Below are positions 57,901-64,000 of a DNA stretch of 64,000 nt, piece by piece. The translations under genes were made by a program, and so were the position numbers. This DNA is from Rallus limicola (taxonomy: Eukaryota > Chordata > Aves > Gruiformes > Rallidae). Within the stretch, counting starts at the first letter, position 1, and every line of letters starts with the position of its first letter. Under the pieces are notes generated by a model. It saw only the letters and a list, made by a program, of their open reading frames with translations. It was not told where the DNA came from and ran no database searches. The stretch lies in NCBI GenBank assembly GCA_022605955.1, contig JAKCOZ010000003.1, positions 60,760,179-60,824,178 of the forward strand. The letters are read 5' to 3'.

Positions 57901-60020
57901 GTCCAGCAACTGGCATGTCAGTCAAACCATGATGCATCGTGACTCCTTTCTTAAGGGGCATTCGGGAGCATCCTGTGGATGCCCTGTAACCTGGGCTCTC
58001 AAGAAGATGGACAAACACCAGCATCATCTTGCCAAGCTCCACGAGGGAGGCCAATAACCTCCTCCCACTGCCAGGTAGACTTGACTTCCCCCATGAAAGG
58101 GGTGATGCAGCATCCATCCTCCCTCCCCACTGCCTCCTGCCTGGGAACCTGTCTCCCCAGCTTGCCTGTCTCATGGCCCTGGGTTTCCTGGGGGTTTGTG
58201 ATGGCCAAGGGGAAGCAGGTCAGACTACGTCGGGGTTCTCAGTGGGAGGTGGTTGCATGAGATGGAACCTTCCCTTTTGCCCTGGTCAGCTGCAGTGCTG
58301 CTGTAGGTCTGCCTTCTGTAGGTCTGTCTTCTCAGGGTCTTCCCTTTGGCTTGATCCTGGGCTGGAAATGCACATGACTTTATGCACATATTTATACAAC
58401 AAAGGGCAAGTTGGGCTCTGGGCACCATGCCATCCCCACCTCTCACCCTGACTGACCAGGGCGCAGCGCTCTCCTCCCTCCTTCCCCTCCGCCTGCCCGG
58501 CCTCTGTGGGGAACAGCGTCACGCCGCGGCAAGCCTTGGTCAGAGGCTGAAGGCTGGGGGAGGCCAGCAGGCTGCCAGCAGCTTCTGCAGGGGCCACACA
58601 CTGAGGGAGTGGGAGAGCAGGGGACCGGCCCTGACCTTGCCTGTGTGTGTGAGGGAAGCTGCTTTGGGGAGGCACAGCACTCCGCCGATGGCAATCCCAC
58701 ACTGAGGACATGGACAAACATCCTGGGATGGGTCAGGCGGGAGCTGTGCCAGCTCTGGGCAGCAGCAATGCCTCCCCCAAGGCAGCACTGGTGCAGTGCC
58801 AGGCAGTCTGCGCAGCCCCCAGCAGACCAGCTAACACCACCAGTTGTGCTCCGCTTCACCGGGGAAGCAGCTGCTTGGCTTTTTCTTCCCTATTCATCTG
58901 GTTCCTTCCGGACTCAGGATATTTTGGGCACTTCTCAGTTGCCAGCTACCCTGGGTGGCACAGGCAGTTCCTCAGGATTTGCTTTCCTCTGGAAGCTGTA
59001 CAGGCTGAGGACTGAAAAGCAGAAATGCCAAGCCCTTTAAGACCTGTGTGTGTGTGTGGAAGGAGAGACTCACAGCACCACCAAACAAACACATGGGCTC
59101 CATCAGCTGCCTGTGAAAGAGAGCTGTGACATGTGGGGCCAGCATGTAGGGCTGGGTGGAGCATTTGAACCTGAGCAATGTGGAGAGGCTTGTGTGGTGA
59201 AGGAGGTGCAGGGTGAAGGGTTTGTCTAGGAGACAGAGAGCAGCTCCACTCAGGGAGGAAGAGGTCTCCCAGGGGCAGATGCAGGGCTGTATGAAACATG
59301 GAGGCAGCAGGAGCAGGTCAGAAGTATTAATCGTGGAGTAGAGAGGCTGTCCTGATAGTGGCATCCTCACACAGCAGGGTTTGGGGGGAAGCTAGTCTGG
59401 CCTGAGATGTTGCTTAAAATCTTACAGTTCCCACCTGCTGTGGTTAGACATGTTCCCTGTCCAAGAACCAGGGTGGGACATACTGAAGATGGCCCTGGGG
59501 ATGGAAGCAGGAATGGCTGGACCAGATCTGGAACTGCTTGGGGGAAAGCAGAAGCTGGAAAACCCATTTCTGAGCACATCTTCCCCAAACCAGAACACAG
59601 CATCCCACTTCCTTCCAGATTTACTCCACCCTGCTCCCAGCTGCGAACTGCTTATGTCCAATTTTGTCTGCTAAAAATATCTTTCTGGGCAGTCAGCAAA
59701 TGTGCAGCCAGATGGGAGAAGGTTTCAGTCTGAGGGTGAAGGGATGTGGGGATGTACTTGAGGTAGGAGTGGGCTGCAGCACAAAGCCAGGCTGGGTAGG
59801 GGGCCATGTGCTGGCTGGCATTGCAGAGGGACATGCATCAAAGCAGTGCCAGGGCAGAGAGTCTTGCCTGGCTTGGGACGGTGCTTCTGGGAGATGGGTG
59901 TGGGAAGGAGCACGGGCAGATGGACTCGGAATGGTGGGAGATGCTGTGTGTGGAGCCAGCAGCAGGTCCTGCTCCCTCCTCTGCAAACGGCTGCTGCAGC
60001 AGTCAGAGCGTAGAGGAAGT
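51951..60020. other. Gene-free interval upstream of TESK1
   Basis: No exon with coding-like frame and splice sites was found. The interval contains a G-run cluster at 54457-54492, a perfect 19 bp tandem duplication (GCACAAGGCTTCATTGCAG at 54520-54538 and 54539-54557) and a C-run near 55099. AT-richer blocks at 53585-53735 and 57125-57265 look like candidate conserved non-coding elements. Confidence 0.55.
54457..54492 (+). repeat. G-run cluster (quadruplex-prone)
   Basis: Four runs of eight or more G separated by single T, preceded by TG dinucleotides. Sequence length in such runs is prone to assembly error. Confidence 0.9.
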
Positions 60021-60024
60021 AAGG

Positions 60025-60205
60025 GTGACAGATCCTGGGACAGGCTGCCCAGGGGGGTGTGGAGTCTCCTTCTCTGGAGAGATTCAAGACCCGTCTGGAC
60101 ACCTCCCTGTGTGACCTGTCCTGGGGAACCTGCTTTGGCAGGGGGGTGGGACCTGATGGTCTCTGGAGGTCCCTTCCAGCCCCTACAGTTCTGTGATTTT
60201 ATTAA
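60025..60205 (+). mobile_element. CR1 LINE 3' tail
   Basis: A 5'-truncated CR1 3' UTR with GGCTGCCCAGGGGGGTGTGG, TCTCTGGAGAGATTCAAGAC and CCTTCCAGCCCCTACAGTTC. It is the closest relative in the window of the minus-strand piece at 13322-13500. Confidence 0.9.
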
Positions 60206-62837
60206 GGAGGGAGAAGGGATTGTTATCCATCCCCCAGCACCTGCCACAGCCTGTCCCAGCACCCAGGAGTGCTCTCCTGGGACCCCTGCACCCTGCCAGG
60301 CTGTCCCCCGCTACATCTCTCTCAGCCCACCCGGCTGGTGGGAGGCCAGGCCACTGTCAGGGCTGGTGTCTCCACCCTGGGCGCAGAGATGGCAGCCTTG
60401 GGTGGCCAGTGCCACGAGGGGGAGTCCCTGCCCTGGCTGCTGCTGCCAGCTGGGTGACTCAATCCCACCCCTCGCCCTGGTGAACACTCCTCCCTGCAGA
60501 TCTCCCAAATATTTTGCTGTGCCCAAGCCTGACTGTGATAACCCATTACGGTCAGACCATCACCCTGGAGGGACTCTCTGCACTCCAGCACTGGTGGGGC
60601 TTCCCTTGTACTCCTGATCATAGGTCTGGGGCCTCCCCCCAGATGTGCTGTAGAGGATTGGGGCATCTGGGTTTTATCATCACCTTGGGGAAGGGACTGG
60701 AGCATTCCTAAGTTCATGTTTGCACAGTGCACTGGCCTTTTCCTCCATGGCATCACTGCAAGATCCCTGCATGGAAGAAGGTTCAGGTATGGTGGGGCCA
60801 GGAAGGTTGCTAGAAGGATGAGGGAGACCCACCTGGGGTCAGGCTGGGATCTAACTGGGATCCTGCAGGTATTTTCCATCTTTCCCTGCCACAAGAGCCT
60901 CCAGGCTCTGGCAGGACAGGCTGCCCTGACCAAGGCAGATGCTGCATCCTGGAGAGGAAGCAACACCATGTGGGGAGCCAGGTTCCTGGATCACATGAGT
61001 GAAGTCAGTGTCAGACCCCACAAATAGCAGAAACATATTTGGTGCTTATACCTGTCCCTACCCTATACCTGCCCTCGAGGGAGCCCAGTGTGGGGCAGAC
61101 CTAACAGATGGACTTGATGCATTGATGTTCCTGATTGGATCCTAGGAGAGACGTAGCTTCCAGAAAGCCCTCAGTGTTGGTGCTCTATGGAGGCGATGCA
61201 GGTAGGTACCCCAAACACTGTCCCATGGTGCTGAGGGACAGGAGACCTGGAGACTGTGAGCAAACCAGCCCTGAGTTTATGGCTCAAAACTATGAGCATC
61301 AAGGGAACTCTCTCTCATACCCAAAACCCCTTCCTGACTTGGCCAGGGGCAGGATTAAGTCTCCATCCAATACCAGGAAGATGCTCTTTCCCCTAGAACT
61401 GGGTACACTGTCCTTCTGAAGGCATTTCACCTCCTAGAAGCCACTGAGAAGGTGGAGCTCAGAACAGGGTAGCAGGAAGGGTTTGGAAGGGAAGGAAAAA
61501 ACCCCACATTTGGGTGGTTCAGAAGCTTATCAGATCTGGAAGGTCTATTGATGGGTATCAACAGCAGGATTGCTGTAGATGGGTCAGTTCAAGGTAATGG
61601 AGAGATTTCAAGGCAAAAGTGATGCATGATGACAGCACCCTGGCATGGGCTTGGGCAGGCAAACCAAGGGTGCTTTCCTCAACATCCACTGTCACGTAGT
61701 GGGTAAGATGTGTGGTGGAGCTTCCTGTTAAGTCATGAGGTTCAGAAAGGGCCCCCTTGCTTTCTGAACTCCTCGGAGAGGTGGGGATAGCTCCAATCTG
61801 AGTCCCAGACTCGGTCAACAGTTTATGTCAAAAGGATTATATATAATAACACATATCAGAGTCAAAGTTTCCTTGTCAGAGGGCCCAAAGGACATTCACT
61901 GGAACAGTTTTGCAAAGTTGGAAGTAATAGAAAGTTCATTAAAGTGACAGATATAAAAGTTCTGATTTGGGGCAGTACTGGTAGTGCATGACTGTGGTTA
62001 TAATTAAAGTGCTACTTTATCCTGGGTATCCTCACCAAAAGGGTGAGGTCACAACTGCTTACCAAGAAGGCATCCCTTCTTCGGGTGGAGGAGAAGGAGC
62101 ACAGCCCACTAACTGCCTCTCCAGGGTCTTCATTCTGGGGGTAGCTTCAATTCCCTTTATACCCTAATCTTAGCCCTTCCCTCCCAGGCTGATGTTTAAC
62201 ATGATCTGGGTGGGGAGCCACATACTCTAGTCATCCATGCTTAGCATGCACTGCTTCTGGCTCACTAGCACATCTAGAGGTGTCAGCTTTGATATTAATT
62301 TTGCAGTTAGCAATGCAAAGTGCCTCTCTCCACACCTTGGCCTTCAAAACGCTGTGTAGAAACCATCTGTCTGTTTATTCTGCAGACTCTAGCCAAAGGA
62401 AGGCCGTCCTGCTGCTGTAAGAGTCCCTCTGCTTCTCACACCAACACTGCGGATCTCCATCCACAAAATCTGCATAAGAGATAAGCAGACACCTGTGTTT
62501 TTAACTTGTTATGTTCAATTCCCATGCCCATGGCTGGATCTGGAGGGAGTGAGGACTGAGGCAGACCTGCGAGTGTTGTGGAGGTGTTTTGTGGGTTCAG
62601 GGCTGGGCTGAGGCACCCAGGAGACCCCTTCCCTGCTGAGCTTGGACCTGCTGCTGGCAGGCAGATGTGTGAAGAGGAGCCCTGCGGCCGGTGGGACGCT
62701 CTCTTTCCAAAGAGGAAGCTTCTGGCACCCTTCCTACGTGTCTGTTTCATTTCTGTCTCTGCACCTCTCTCACTGGTCACACCAGTACCTTTCCTGAGAG
62801 GCTAGGAGCGAGTTCTGCCCGGGAACATCCTGCCAGC
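60206..62837. other. Gene-free interval
   Basis: Nothing coding is supported. The part from 61800 to 62060 is AT-rich (TATATAATAACACATAT near 61840), unlike the rest of the window. Confidence 0.55.
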
Positions 62838-62949
62838 ATGGCCCTTGGAGCGCTGGCTCTGGCCTGTCTCCTGGTCCTTGCCCCTCTGCTGCCAGCACAG
62901 GGACAGAAGGACACTGGTCCCAAGAACCAGAGGGGAGCCAAGGAAGCAG
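62838..62949 (+). CDS. Likely first coding exon of a secreted protein (partial)
   Basis: The ATG sits in a good Kozak context (GCCAGCATGG). It opens a typical signal peptide: a short n-region, the hydrophobic core LALACLLVLAPLLPA and a likely cleavage after AQG. A basic, hydrophilic mature start follows (QKDTGPKNQRGAKEA). The exon ends at a strong donor, CAG|GTAGGA, in phase 1 after 37 codons. No matching second exon was recognised in the last kilobase, so the gene would continue past the window. The length and phase fit small secreted proteins such as cytokines or growth factors, but I cannot name it. A pro-peptide or membrane protein first exon is also possible. Confidence 0.5.
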
Positions 62950-64000
62950 GTAGGAGTGGGATGCATCTCTCTCTCACAGAAAAGGTTTTGCTGTTCCTCT
63001 CCCTTTACTTCTGCTACGTGGAGTTACCCTGCTGAGCACACAGCAGCGCTGGAGAGGATGGAAGCTGGTGTCTGCATCAGTCCTGAGACCATCTGCTGGG
63101 TTGTGCTGGGGGGAAGCTCTGTTTGGGGATAGAGGGCAGCAGGCCTCAGTGTGCTGGGAAAGCCTCCATGAGCATGGGAGCTACAATGTCCTTTTGGGGA
63201 GTGGGCATTGCCTTTAGGAGCAGAAGGTAGCTGCTCTTTGCAGTAGGGGCTGGGGGGGGTGGTGGTCTGAGGTGTGAGTCACTGCCTTCTGCAGGGAAAT
63301 GGGAGCAGAAGTGGCTTGCCAAGTCATTGGATGGGTCATGACTCATGTTACCCATCACTGGTGGCTGGAGGGATGTTATCCTTCAAACAATGGGGAACCC
63401 TCAGCTGTCCAGGGCAGTGTCTATTTCACTCAACTTAGCAGCAGCTCCTGCACCTTTCCTCCACTCCCCACAGCCCATCCCTGACAAGCCCCCTCAATAG
63501 TCATGTATCCCCCCTCCTTGGCTTGAGGAGGCTGTGATGGGCTCGGAAGAGGTATTTGCCCTTGATGCAATGGGGAGATCGCTCAGATCTGTGGCTGCTG
63601 AAGTGTGGGGCACAGCACTGAGGTTCTGGCTGTTATCCTCTACTGTGCTGCTGGTGTCTGCAGCAGTGAGGAAGGCTGTTGGGAGTCAGGGGCAGAGCTT
63701 ACTTGTGCACCAAGAAGAAAGCCCTTGTGCTAAGCCAAGACCTCAGTGTCATCAAGGAATCATGTCTGCCACAGACATACACTTTCTCACTTTTATCTCT
63801 GTGTCCAGGGTCCTTGCTGTTCAGGGATAGCCATCAACATCTGAATGACCCACAGGCATTTCCTAGCCCAGACGTGTGCTACTTGCTGACCGTGCAGGTG
63901 GCCCAGTTTGCTCACGTTCCTCAGCCTCCTGCTCCCACTGCTCTCACTCACTAAGCCCGTTCTTGTCCCCTGGCCCTTGCCAGAATTTCTCACTGTCTCT
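62950..64000. other. Intron or flank downstream of the secreted-protein exon
   Basis: No exon or RNA gene is supported. The sequence is moderately GC-rich with no obvious repeat. Confidence 0.5.

Noticed and set aside
62838..62949. Identity of the secreted exon as a CCL chemokine or midkine
   Set aside because: The signal peptide and phase would fit, but no CC motif or heparin-binding Cys pattern follows, so naming it would be a guess.

Overview
The window reads as vertebrate nuclear DNA from a bird (or at least an archosaur). Genes are split by short GT-AG introns. CR1 retrotransposon 3' ends are scattered through the spacers. There is a solo LTR of avian type and a CpG island at each housekeeping-type promoter. 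TMEM8B, CD72 and TESK1 all lie on human 9p13.3, and from memory that segment corresponds to the avian Z chromosome. The chromosome is an inference; the species cannot be read from the window.

Layout. 1-4539 (+): the last ten exons of TMEM8B, a seven-transmembrane protein with an EGF-like domain. 4540-16400: mostly non-coding, with two CR1 pieces, an orphan CpG island (13.9-14.6 kb) and a decayed reading frame resembling clusterin. 19783-16558 (-): an eight-exon Myb/SANT-like DNA-binding protein gene. 21110-38064: a cluster of four CD72-like type II C-type lectin receptor genes, here called A (+), B (+), C (-) and D (+). 51375-40543 (-): TESK1, with a 6.8 kb first intron. 51.4-62.8 kb: intergenic, with one CR1 piece and some candidate conserved non-coding blocks. 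62838-62949 (+): a likely first coding exon of a secreted protein whose remaining exons are not recognised.

The lectin cluster is the most interesting part. Every gene has a tyrosine motif tail (VTYADL or VVYADL; B, C and D also carry SPYEN-), one membrane helix, a stalk and a three-exon C-type lectin domain. All four gene models keep reading frame across every junction. B and C are almost identical and head in opposite directions through their first four exons, with homology beginning within a few bases of the start codon, but they have unrelated-looking last two exons. D carries a 263 bp tract nearly identical to B and C inside otherwise diverged sequence. The pattern is a constant signalling and stalk module with a variable ligand-binding end, apparently kept uniform by gene conversion. 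The 4.5 kb between the inverted arms holds a solo LTR with perfect target-site duplications, a 346 bp uninterrupted homopurine tract and another older repeat.

Exon boundaries were placed by hand from splice signals and frame agreement. Protein lengths follow from those models. No database search was run.
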